DNA of 64,000 nt. It comes from Salibacter halophilus. GTDB lineage: Bacteria > Bacteroidota > Bacteroidia > Flavobacteriales_G > Salibacteraceae. The notes under the pieces were generated by a model. That model was not told the origin of the DNA, made no database searches, and saw only the letters and a program-made list of their open reading frames with translations. A program made the position numbers and the translations under genes. Below are positions 35,674 through 42,730 of the stretch, piece after piece (positions within the stretch are counted from its first letter, which is position 1; every line of letters starts with the position of its first letter). The DNA is taken from NCBI RefSeq assembly GCF_008806325.1, contig NZ_WACR01000003.1, forward strand, positions 62,001-126,000. The letters run 5' to 3'.

Positions 35674-36327
35674 TTACCGGTCCGATTTTGAAAAATTTGC
35701 ACCTTCAGTGGTTGATTTTTCCAGGGTGGCCCCTCGTAAATCTGCTCTTTCAAAATTCACTTGATTCAACTTAGCCCCTGTAAAATCAACATTGGTAAGA
35801 TCTGCCTTTACAAAGCTGGCACCCGTTAGATCTGCGTTCTTAAATGATGTACCGCTTAGATCACATTTATCAAACTTAACTTCACGCAAGTCCAACCCAT
35901 CAAAATTGCGTATGGCCAGTCTTGATCCCGTGAAGTTTATTCCTGGCTGCAGAATAGCTCTAAGATTAGGGACGCTGCGCAAGTCAATATATGACAGATT
36001 CGCACCTTTAGTGTTTGCATCTGAAAGGCTAGCACTATCTAGATCGGCCTTATACAGATTAGCGTTTTGGAGATTTACCTTATTCAGTGTAGCAGAACTA
36101 AAATCGGTTTTAGATAGATCCGTATTTGAGAAATCCACTCCAGTGAGGTCAAGGCCTGTAAAATCCATATTGGATAAATCAGAATAGGAGTTAGTTCTCA
36201 GGTGTTGCTCTAGTTGTTCTTTAGGCATTTCATTTAAAGCATCTTTTTTAGGGTTTGAGTAATCACAAGAGTTCATAAGAAAAGTTAAGATGGCAACAGC
36301 CAAGGTGATTGTAAAATTGTTTTTCAT
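35674..36327 (-). CDS. Pentapeptide-repeat lipoprotein
   Basis: 217 residues. Lipoprotein-type signal (to 'TFLMNSCDYS', Cys ~21), then from ~50 to the end tandem A(D/N)LxX repeats ('FSNTDLSKTDFSSATLNKVNLQNANL', 'ANLYKADLDSASL', 'ADLTGASFVKADLTNVDFTG') forming a right-handed beta-helix, briefly interrupted near 'NLRAILQPGINFTGS'. Cytoplasmic relatives (Qnr) mimic DNA and protect gyrase, but a lipoprotein would sit in the periplasm or outer membrane, so that role is unlikely. Controlled by the MarR-type operator at 36352. Confidence 0.85.
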   Translation of the reverse strand: MKNNFTITLAVAILTFLMNSCDYSNPKKDALNEMPKEQLEQHLRTNSYSDLSNMDFTGLDLTGVDFSNTDLSKTDFSSATLNKVNLQNANLYKADLDSASLSDANTKGANLSYIDLRSVPNLRAILQPGINFTGSRLAIRNFDGLDLREVKFDKCDLSGTSFKNADLTGASFVKADLTNVDFTGAKLNQVNFERADLRGATLEKSTTEGANFSKSDR

Positions 36328-36351
36328 GAGTATAATAGCTTTGTTTCTAAA

Positions 36352-36370
36352 TATCTTAGCTGCAAAGATA
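36352..36370. promoter_or_regulatory. MarR-type operator, copy 2
   Basis: TATCTTAGCTGCAAAGATA, 18 of 19 identical to the site at 35084-35102, again covering the -7 box of a minus-strand promoter. Confidence 0.75.
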
Positions 36371-36392
36371 ATGTGGAAATTGGATTTTCAAA
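36363..36392 (-). promoter_or_regulatory. Bacteroidota-type promoter for the pentapeptide gene
   Basis: On the minus strand: -33 TTTG (36389-36392), 18-nt spacer, -7 box TATCTTTG (36363-36370), 36 bp before the ATG at 36327. Confidence 0.72.
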
Positions 36393-37208
36393 GAAATATG
36401 AGCAGGAAAAAGCGCCTGCGGCCAAACGGCTGGCTGGCGGCTGCAATGAGTGAGGAACGAACGGATTGCGGACCGCCAGACAAGCTTTAGCGAGCCGACC
36501 TGCGAGTGGAGCAAGGGTGGAGAACAGAGAAAGCCTGAGGAACGAAGGCGGCTGGGCGACATATGTGGACTGACGAAAACGGAGGCGATTGGAGGGCGTA
36601 GCTTTAGCGGAGACCGAAAAGAGCCGAGGCTTGAGGAAGGACTTACACAAGGGCTGGCGTGTTTTTTTGTTGCTTTTCAGGGCTACCTTTAAAAATCAAT
36701 TGCTTCGCCCTGAATACAAAAAACATGACAGCCCGCAGCCCGCAGCGACCCGCAGGCGAGCAAAATTATGGGCAGCCGGTGGACTGCTGACCGGCTGAAT
36801 GGAATGAAGTGAGGGCTCGCAACGAAATGTAATGAAGCGGGACAGCAGGACAGAGAAGGCTGCCGTGAGGATGACGACTGAGCTGCAAGTAGCATGACAG
36901 GCTGCCTGAAAGGCACCCGTAGGGCGTGATATTGCCTGGAACACCTTATAAATTTAACGCTTAGTGGAAGGCTGTAGAAACGGCCTGGCATGGTACTTTG
37001 CCGAAGGAGGAAGACGAACACCGCTTTTCCTGCGTTTTGTGCGGCTGGTTAAGCAAGTGTGGCAACTGAACGGAATGGAGCTTTAGCGGAATGAAGAGAA
37101 GGCGCTACTCTTGCTGCGCGGTGACGGAAGCTGGTGACTGCAAGAAGGGAGGAACGACCGACTGGAAGGAACCTGCTGGAGGCACATTGCTTTATTAAAT
37201 GTGTATTT
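36393..37208. other. ~0.8-kb non-coding, G/C- and purine-rich block
   Basis: No frame here looks coding: those that exist overlap each other on both strands and are rich in Arg/Ser/Pro. The plus strand is biased to G and A, with recurring words: AGCTTTAGCG three times (near 36483, 36600 and 37079), and variants of 'gaacgaa' and 'aatgaagcg'. Composition differs sharply from both neighbours. No group II intron domain V or tRNA is visible. Possibly a transfer-origin or structured-RNA region of the island. Confidence 0.6.
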
Positions 37209-37433
37209 TCAATTGCAACAAGATTTGTCCTGCTGAATCGGTGGACAATTTACCGTACCATAACTGCAATAGACGCAGCAGTCACCTTTTTTGGGTTTTA
37301 ATACTTTGGAGCAGTTCTCGCATTCATAGAAGTATTGACAGGCATCCGTAGGCATGGTTTCTTCTTTCTGAAAACCGCATTTTGGACAAGTAATGATTGA
37401 CGTTGATATAATTTTCATATTCACTCTTTTCAA
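37209..37433 (-). CDS. GDCCVxC-domain protein of mercury clusters
   Basis: 74 residues with a zinc-ribbon-like first half (CPKC near residue 17, and 'CQYFYECENCSKVL') and the defining motif 'GDCCVYCSYGTVNCPP'. The last residues are 'DKSCCN'. These small (seleno)proteins accompany mercury-resistance genes in Bacteroidota and Proteobacteria and probably bind thiophilic metals. The second ATG (MKIIST, residue 6) may be the true start. It follows the MerA-like gene by 5 bp. Confidence 0.82.
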   Translation of the reverse strand: MKRVNMKIISTSIITCPKCGFQKEETMPTDACQYFYECENCSKVLKPKKGDCCVYCSYGTVNCPPIQQDKSCCN

Positions 37434-37438
37434 AATTC

Positions 37439-38785
37439 TTAAAGCATGTATGAGAGATCTGAACCGAAGGTTGGATAGGCATAAATCATCTTTTTTAAAT
37501 CCTTTGATTTCAATCCGGCTGTAATGGCTATCGCAAAAAGATTAATGGTTTCGGCTGCCTCTGGGCCAATTAGATGTGTTCCCAGCAACTGGCCACTATT
37601 TTTATCGGTTATGGTTTTAAAAGCGTATTGATCTTCATTCAAGCGTTTTGCATTGAACCACGAACTTGCTTCCTCATAATTTACTGACACCTCAATATTC
37701 TTTGCCTTAGCAGTCTGCTCCGTTAAACCTACACTGGCAATGGAAGGAATGGTGAAAACCACCGAAGGAATAGCACCATAATCAACAGATTTTTTATTTC
37801 CATTGATGATATTAGTAGCTACCACATGACCTTCCATGACGGCAACAGGAGTCAGAGGCAGGCCAGAAGAGTTAGCCGTATCGCCAGCGGCATAAACGTG
37901 CGAATTCGAAACACTTTGCAGGTGCCGGTTTACTTCAACACCATTAATGCCATGGGAAACTCCGGCTTTATCTAGGGCTAAATCTGCAATGGCCGGCACC
38001 CGACCGGAGGAATTAAAAACAGCTTCGGCCTGAAAATGAACTTCCTTTTCTTCTTGTCGGCCTTTAACGATTAGCATGTTTTTTTCTTTGTGAATTTCCA
38101 ATGCTTCAGTTTCCAGATGGATTTTAACGCCTAATTTTTCTGTAGCCGATTGTAGATGCTTCACGATGTCTGAGTCAAAATTCTCAAGGGGATGAGTGCC
38201 ACGGTGAATAATGGTAACCTCTGCACCTGCCCGGGCCGCAATGTGGGCAAACTCAAAGGCAATATAACCGCCTCCTATGAATAAGATGGAGTCAGGTAAT
38301 ACATCAAGATTCAGAAAGTCTGTACTCGTCAATGCATAATTTGCCCCCGGTATTCTCAGCGGACGTGGTTGAGCACCGGTAGCTATGAGGATCTTTTCAG
38401 CCTCTATCTGCTCATTTCCTAATTGAAGTTTGTTCTTTCCAATAAACTCAGCCTTTTCATGAAAAGTCTTTACTCCATTTTTACGGAAGCCATTTTCTAC
38501 TTTAGCAGGCATTGGCTCCGTAAAGGTGTTTTTAAAGCGCATGAGGTCGCTCCAATTTATTTTCGGTTTTCCGGTAATTCCTTTTCCCTGGAGATTTTCT
38601 GCCATATTTATTGCTTCAGTGGCACTGATCAATACCTTCTTTGGATCACAACCCCTAAGCGCACAGGTGCCTCCGTAAGGTAATTCATCGGTAATGCCTA
38701 CGGATAAACCAGAAGCAGCACATTTATTGGCGACTGTGATACCTGCCATGCCAGCGCCAATTATAAATACATCAAAATGCTGCAT
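37439..38785 (-). CDS. MerA-like FAD disulfide oxidoreductase
   Basis: 448 residues. FAD motif 'FIIGAGMAGITVANKCA', redox-active pair 'GGTCALRGCDPKK' (Cys-x4-Cys), NAD(P) motif 'LFIGGGYIAFEFAHIAARAGAEV' and second FAD motif 'VYAAGDTANSSGLPLTPVAVMEG'. Gene context (MerTP, ArsR, GDCCVxC) points to Hg(II) reduction. However, it has no N-terminal metal domain and no C-terminal Cys-Cys pair, which classical MerA needs to load Hg(II); it ends 'YPTFGSDLSYML'. It could instead be a thiol or glutathione-type reductase serving the cluster. Confidence 0.85.
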   Translation of the reverse strand: MQHFDVFIIGAGMAGITVANKCAASGLSVGITDELPYGGTCALRGCDPKKVLISATEAINMAENLQGKGITGKPKINWSDLMRFKNTFTEPMPAKVENGFRKNGVKTFHEKAEFIGKNKLQLGNEQIEAEKILIATGAQPRPLRIPGANYALTSTDFLNLDVLPDSILFIGGGYIAFEFAHIAARAGAEVTIIHRGTHPLENFDSDIVKHLQSATEKLGVKIHLETEALEIHKEKNMLIVKGRQEEKEVHFQAEAVFNSSGRVPAIADLALDKAGVSHGINGVEVNRHLQSVSNSHVYAAGDTANSSGLPLTPVAVMEGHVVATNIINGNKKSVDYGAIPSVVFTIPSIASVGLTEQTAKAKNIEVSVNYEEASSWFNAKRLNEDQYAFKTITDKNSGQLLGTHLIGPEAAETINLFAIAITAGLKSKDLKKMIYAYPTFGSDLSYML

Positions 38786-38788
38786 GGG

Positions 38789-39403
38789 TTATTGATTTTT
38801 TATGTCAGTCACTTTATAACCTGTGCTATTGATTGCTTTTTCAATTTCACCCACTGAAGTTTTAGAGGAATCAAACTGTACGATGGCATTTTCATTTTCA
38901 TAAGAAGCTTTCACGTCCACGATACCATCAAGTTTATTTACTTCATGGCTGACGTGTTCTTCGCACCCAGTGCAGGTCATGCCGTTTACGAAAAAGGTTG
39001 CTGTTTGCACGTTTTGCTGATCAACAACAATCACTTGCCGATCTTGCGAGGGGTAAAAAACATTTGCATAGAGCGGAAAGGCCAGCATCAACCCAGCAAA
39101 AACCGTTACTATGGCCAGGAATTTTTTGGAATGCCAGAAAGACGGCTTTTCATCATCCTCACAAGCACAATCAATTTCTTCTTTAGAACGTGGCTTTAAT
39201 TTTTGATACCAGGCAAAGCCCAAAACAAGTATAGTAATACCTATTAAGTAGGGACGTGCGGGTTCGAGCCAGGAAAAAGTGGAAGCTGCACCACTGGCGC
39301 CTGCGATCAAAGCCAACACTGGTGTTATGCAACATAGTGACGCTGCTATCGCAGCAACTATCCCTGTTCCTAAAAGTCCTTTAGATGATTTACTTTCACT
39401 CAT
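38789..39403 (-). CDS. MerT-MerP fusion mercury transporter
   Basis: 204 residues. The MerT part has helix 1 with the vicinal pair 'ASLCCITPVLALIAG' and two further helices, with a cytoplasmic 'EIDCACEDDEK' pair. The MerP-like HMA domain follows from ~130 with 'FFVNGMTCTGCEEHVSHEV' (GMTCxxC). It would take up Hg(II) and hand it to the reductase. The stop lies 3 bp from the MerA-like start, and the start overlaps the ArsR gene by 4 bp, so the cluster is one operon. Confidence 0.9.
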   Translation of the reverse strand: MSESKSSKGLLGTGIVAAIAASLCCITPVLALIAGASGAASTFSWLEPARPYLIGITILVLGFAWYQKLKPRSKEEIDCACEDDEKPSFWHSKKFLAIVTVFAGLMLAFPLYANVFYPSQDRQVIVVDQQNVQTATFFVNGMTCTGCEEHVSHEVNKLDGIVDVKASYENENAIVQFDSSKTSVGEIEKAINSTGYKVTDIKNQ

Positions 39404-39786
39404 AATGTGGCTTCTTTTAGGGATGGAACCCGAAGATTTTCCAGCATTGGTTTCAAATCTTTTAATGCTTCATTTTCCAGTGAATAGAAAATGGTCTTGC
39501 CTTCTTTTCTTGAAATAATAATCCGTCCGTCTCGCATTTTCCGCAGGTGCTGCGAAACAGCCGGAACGCTCATTTGTAGGATGTCGGCTAAGTCGCAGGG
39601 ACAAAGTTCTCGTTCTAAAAAGAGGAGGTAAAGCATCTTCAGGCGCACTTCATTTCCTGCCAAAGCAAGCACAGAGGCTAACTGATTTACCTGAGGCTGG
39701 AGATTTTCCAATTCGGACCTTCCTCTTACAATTTGCGCCTGGTCTGCCTCGGCACGTATGCAATTTATGGGATCTGCTTTTGACAT
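39400..39786 (-). CDS. ArsR/SmtB-family metal-sensing repressor
   Basis: 128 residues. The winged helix is 'ELCPCDLADILQMSVPAVSQHLRKMRDGRIIISRKEGKTIFYSL'; the Cys pair in 'LCPCDL' at the start of the recognition segment is the usual alpha-3 metal site of ArsR-type sensors. First gene of the mercury operon, replacing the MerR activator of Proteobacteria. It should repress its own promoter at 39804-39835 and release on metal binding. Confidence 0.9.
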   Translation of the reverse strand: MSKADPINCIRAEADQAQIVRGRSELENLQPQVNQLASVLALAGNEVRLKMLYLLFLERELCPCDLADILQMSVPAVSQHLRKMRDGRIIISRKEGKTIFYSLENEALKDLKPMLENLRVPSLKEATL

Positions 39787-39803
39787 TCTGCTTCACTTTA
39801 TCA

Positions 39804-39835
39804 CAAAGGTACATTACTGTTGTCATTTAAGCAAA
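39804..39835 (-). promoter_or_regulatory. Promoter of the mercury operon
   Basis: On the minus strand: -33 TTTG (39832-39835), 20-nt spacer, -7 box TACCTTTG (39804-39811). The arsR start codon is 18 bp downstream. Confidence 0.75.
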
Positions 39836-39838
39836 TGA
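39823..39838. promoter_or_regulatory. Candidate ArsR operator
   Basis: Perfect inverted repeat TCATTT-AAGC-AAATGA overlapping the -33 element of the mercury promoter; position and symmetry suit ArsR binding. Confidence 0.5.
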
Positions 39839-39916
39839 TTAAATGTAGTAGAAAACATTTTTCGCCAAAATCTTAATTGCGCTCTTGTACATTACACGGA
39901 ATGAGACAAGGATGAA

Positions 39917-40252
39917 CTACGTTGATCTTGGAGCATACATGATAATCAGCACACCCAGCAATGCAACAGCGCCTCCGATAAGATCATATTTGTCGGGTAT
40001 AATTCCATCCACTTTCCAGCCCCAGATAATAGCCATCACAATGAAAATGCCGCCATAGGCTGCATACACACGGCCAAAATTTGCCGGTTGCAAGGTGGCC
40101 ACCACTCCATATCCTATTAATATAAGACCACCCAAAATACCAATCCACCAAGGCTTACCTTCCCTTAAGCTGAGCCAAACCATGTAACCGCCTCCGATTT
40201 CGAATAAGCCGGCTAATACAAAAAGAAACATTGATTTTATAATTGTAATCAT
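39917..40252 (-). CDS. YnfA-family (UPF0060) membrane protein
   Basis: 111 residues, four helices, with the conserved '[22 protein letters not shown]', then '[12 protein letters not shown]' and '[20 protein letters not shown]'. The family resembles small multidrug-resistance transporters in size and helix number. It closes the metal-efflux operon that begins with the RND pump. The start overlaps the DUF3703 gene by 4 bp. Confidence 0.9.
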   Translation of the reverse strand: MITIIKSMFLFVLAGLFEIGGGYMVWLSLREGKPWWIGILGGLILIGYGVVATLQPANFGRVYAAYGGIFIVMAIIWGWKVDGIIPDKYDLIGGAVALLGVLIIMYAPRST

Positions 40253-40614
40253 TTTACTCTGCTAATTATTTGTTGTATATCCTGAGGTATTTCCATTGGT
40301 CTAAGAGACGGTACATTGGCCCCGCCTGTATTGCCTACAGGAATTTTTCCAACAAAAGATTTTACGCCTCCCACCAGTAATCGTGGTATTTGTCCTATCA
40401 CCTCTTTGGTACTTTTAATTCTGGTACCAAAGAAAAGCATCTTCCAATGCACATAGCTGTGTTCCCAGGGATAAGCCTGGCCTATTATATGTGCCCGTTC
40501 AAGGTGTCTCCAGGCAATGCTGAATTGGTTCTTTTCCAGGGCAGCCCGATATGCTCTAAGCTCCTGTTCGAAGTAGGGCTGTAACCTGGCAGGCATAATG
40601 GTGTTGAGTTTCAT
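40249..40614 (-). CDS. DUF3703 protein
   Basis: 121 residues, soluble, mostly helical in the first 60. '[27 protein letters not shown]' is the family core, with several His and Trp residues that could bind a metal. DUF3703 genes are regular companions of metal-efflux operons in Bacteroidota and Proteobacteria; the function is unknown. Lies between the CDF transporter and YnfA genes. Confidence 0.82.
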   Translation of the reverse strand: MKLNTIMPARLQPYFEQELRAYRAALEKNQFSIAWRHLERAHIIGQAYPWEHSYVHWKMLFFGTRIKSTKEVIGQIPRLLVGGVKSFVGKIPVGNTGGANVPSLRPMEIPQDIQQIISRVK

Positions 40615-40635
40615 ATTATTTGCTTAATTCTCTTA

Positions 40636-41430
40636 TTATTTAGAAAGTTTTAAAATGCGAATAGCGCCCCGCATCACAAAGGCGAACACGATTCCACCAA
40701 TTAACAGGTCCGGCCATTTGCTGTTTAGAAAATAAACCATTACACCGGCCAGGATCACTCCACCATTCACAATAATATCGTTGGAAGTAAATATGGCACT
40801 GGCCTGCATGTGAGCTTCATCGCTCTTAGCTTTATTGATCAGCCAAAGCGAAACCAGATTGCCTATGAGTGCCAGTACTGATATGATGATCATCCACTGA
40901 AACAGGGGCGTTCCGCTTTCGCTGAAAAACCTGCGCAATACTTCTGAAAAGCCTAATAGTGCCAGTCCCATCTGAAAATAGCCACTGATTTTAGCTACTT
41001 TTTTCTTACGAGACATGGCAGCACCTACAGCAAATAGGCTCAGACCGTAAACGATGGAATCTGCCAGCATATCCAGAGAATCGGCTATTAAGCCCATAGA
41101 ACTGGAAATCCATCCGGTAGTCATTTCTATTACAAATAAGCTGAAATTGATAGCCAGCACCCACCAAAGTATTTTTCGCTGTTGGGAGTCGTCAGTAGCC
41201 AACGGCAACTCAGCTTCATCTTCCGTACTTTCCAAGTGGTCACTGAGCTTAAGTTCACTAATGGCCTGATGGATCTTATCCACTTCGTTTGTGTGATATA
41301 CTTCCAGTTTGCGATTGGGGATATCAAATGAAAGCTGCTTTACTTCATTATAAGGTTCCAGCTTCATACGGATCATCTGTTCTTCTGAGGGACAGTCCAT
41401 TTTTGAAATTATGAAAGTGGATTTTTTCAT
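40636..41430 (-). CDS. Cation diffusion facilitator with N-terminal HMA-like domain
   Basis: 264 residues. The N-terminal ~75 residues form an HMA-like fold ('STFIISKMDCPSEEQMIRMKL') with a single Cys instead of CxxC. Six helices follow, including the CDF signature 'MGLIADSLDMLADSIVYGLSL' with its paired Asp residues, and 'SNDIIVNGG' as the second metal site. There is no C-terminal cytoplasmic domain. It exports Zn, Co or similar ions into the periplasm, where the RND pump can take over. Confidence 0.88.
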   Translation of the reverse strand: MKKSTFIISKMDCPSEEQMIRMKLEPYNEVKQLSFDIPNRKLEVYHTNEVDKIHQAISELKLSDHLESTEDEAELPLATDDSQQRKILWWVLAINFSLFVIEMTTGWISSSMGLIADSLDMLADSIVYGLSLFAVGAAMSRKKKVAKISGYFQMGLALLGFSEVLRRFFSESGTPLFQWMIIISVLALIGNLVSLWLINKAKSDEAHMQASAIFTSNDIIVNGGVILAGVMVYFLNSKWPDLLIGGIVFAFVMRGAIRILKLSK

Positions 41431-41431
41431 T

Positions 41432-42703
41432 TTAATGACTATGCGATGTCTGACTTTTCTTCATCTCTGAGATAAGGTAGTAGGCATTGTTCCAGGCTAC
41501 TTTAGTTCCTTTGGGAAGTGGTTCCAGCAGGTTTATTTCCACCCAACCTTCATCAATAACACCAGTTCGTATTTCCACGGGTTTAAATGCCCACTCCGTC
41601 TCACCATCCTCATTGTGCTGTTCAGCTATGAAGATATAGGGTTTACCTTCTTCCTCGATAATGGCACTTTCCGGCAGGGCGTTTACAGCTTTATTCTCCG
41701 TGTGGATTTTTCCGTTGATGTACATCCCTGGTATCAGGAATTCCTTCTTTTGCTCAATTTCTGCGTGGACGTGAACCGCTTTGGGGTTTTGTTCAAATTG
41801 TTTCCCTACCGAATAAATTTCGGCTGTAAGGCGTGAACCGGGCACGGACTCCACAGTAAAAGAAACTTTCTGCCCTTCTTTCACTTTGTATACATCTTTT
41901 TCGAATACCATTAAATCTGCGTGGATGTGCTGGGTATTGACAATTTTGAACATTCCCGTTTGCGGCTGAATGTACTGACCTAACTGGATCAACACTTTTT
42001 CAATGTAGCCATCTATGGGGCTTACCACCGGCACCTGCTCATATACATCACCATTCCTGATTTTCTCTACCTTCAGGTTCAACTGGCGCAGTTGGGCTTC
42101 GTAGCCCTTTACTTCTCCTTTCATGGATTGATAGTCAGACTTGGTCTCCTGAAAGGTTTTGCCGGAACCTACTTCTTCTTCGTACAGCTTCTTTTGCCGG
42201 TTGTATTCCTGCTCAAGGTATTCACTGCGGTTGTAGGCCGTGATGTACTTGGTTTGAATCTCGGTTAGATCAGGGTGAGACAGGTATGCCAGCACCTGGC
42301 CTTTACTGACCTTATCCCCTTCTATCACTTTGATGGAAGTGATATTGCCTCCAACTATCGCTGTAACGGTGGCCTCGTGTTGTGGTGGCACTTCCAACTG
42401 GCCATTGGCTTCTACCACGCCCGATATGGGGCGAGTGGGCATAGTGTCCACTTTCATCCCCAGGCTCTTAAATTTTAAGTTGGACAAATGAACTTCGCCC
42501 ATGCCTTCTTCCCCGTGGCCTTCGTGCCCGCCTTCTTCATCGCCATGCCCCTCATGGCCGTCTTCTTCACCGTGGCCTTCGTGCGATTCGTGCTGCTCAC
42601 CTTCCTCGTGATTATGCCCATCGCCATCGGTTTCGTTGCCACAGGCCGAAACAAAACCTGCTATAAATAGCAGTGCAAATAATTTTATGATCTGATTTTT
42701 CAT
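41432..42703 (-). CDS. Heavy-metal RND efflux adaptor (CzcB type), His-rich
   Basis: 423 residues. Lipoprotein signal ('LLFIAGFVSAC'), then a His/Glu/Gly-rich tract of ~40 residues (repeats of GHEGHGDEEG-like units) able to bind divalent ions. The adaptor core follows ('VPPQHEATVTAIVGGNITSIKVIEGD', 'VVSPIDGYIEKVLIQLGQYIQ') with coiled-coil hairpin and barrel, ending 'SQTSHSH'. The His tract points to Zn/Co/Ni rather than copper. Directly downstream of the pump gene (27-bp gap) and upstream of the CDF gene (1 bp). Confidence 0.9.
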   Translation of the reverse strand: MKNQIIKLFALLFIAGFVSACGNETDGDGHNHEEGEQHESHEGHGEEDGHEGHGDEEGGHEGHGEEGMGEVHLSNLKFKSLGMKVDTMPTRPISGVVEANGQLEVPPQHEATVTAIVGGNITSIKVIEGDKVSKGQVLAYLSHPDLTEIQTKYITAYNRSEYLEQEYNRQKKLYEEEVGSGKTFQETKSDYQSMKGEVKGYEAQLRQLNLKVEKIRNGDVYEQVPVVSPIDGYIEKVLIQLGQYIQPQTGMFKIVNTQHIHADLMVFEKDVYKVKEGQKVSFTVESVPGSRLTAEIYSVGKQFEQNPKAVHVHAEIEQKKEFLIPGMYINGKIHTENKAVNALPESAIIEEEGKPYIFIAEQHNEDGETEWAFKPVEIRTGVIDEGWVEINLLEPLPKGTKVAWNNAYYLISEMKKSQTSHSH

Positions 42704-42730
42704 GTCGTTTATTTTTATCCGTTACCGGTT

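Noticed and set aside
35674-36327. Qnr-like quinolone protection protein
   Set aside because: It carries a lipoprotein signal and so should not be cytoplasmic, where gyrase is.
36324-37021. Several frames in the G/C-rich block
   Set aside because: Arg/Ser/Pro-rich translations on both strands typical of random frames in G/C-rich DNA.
36393-37208. Group II intron or reverse-transcriptase relic
   Set aside because: No recognisable domain V hairpin (GAGC...GUUC type) and no reverse-transcriptase motif in any frame.
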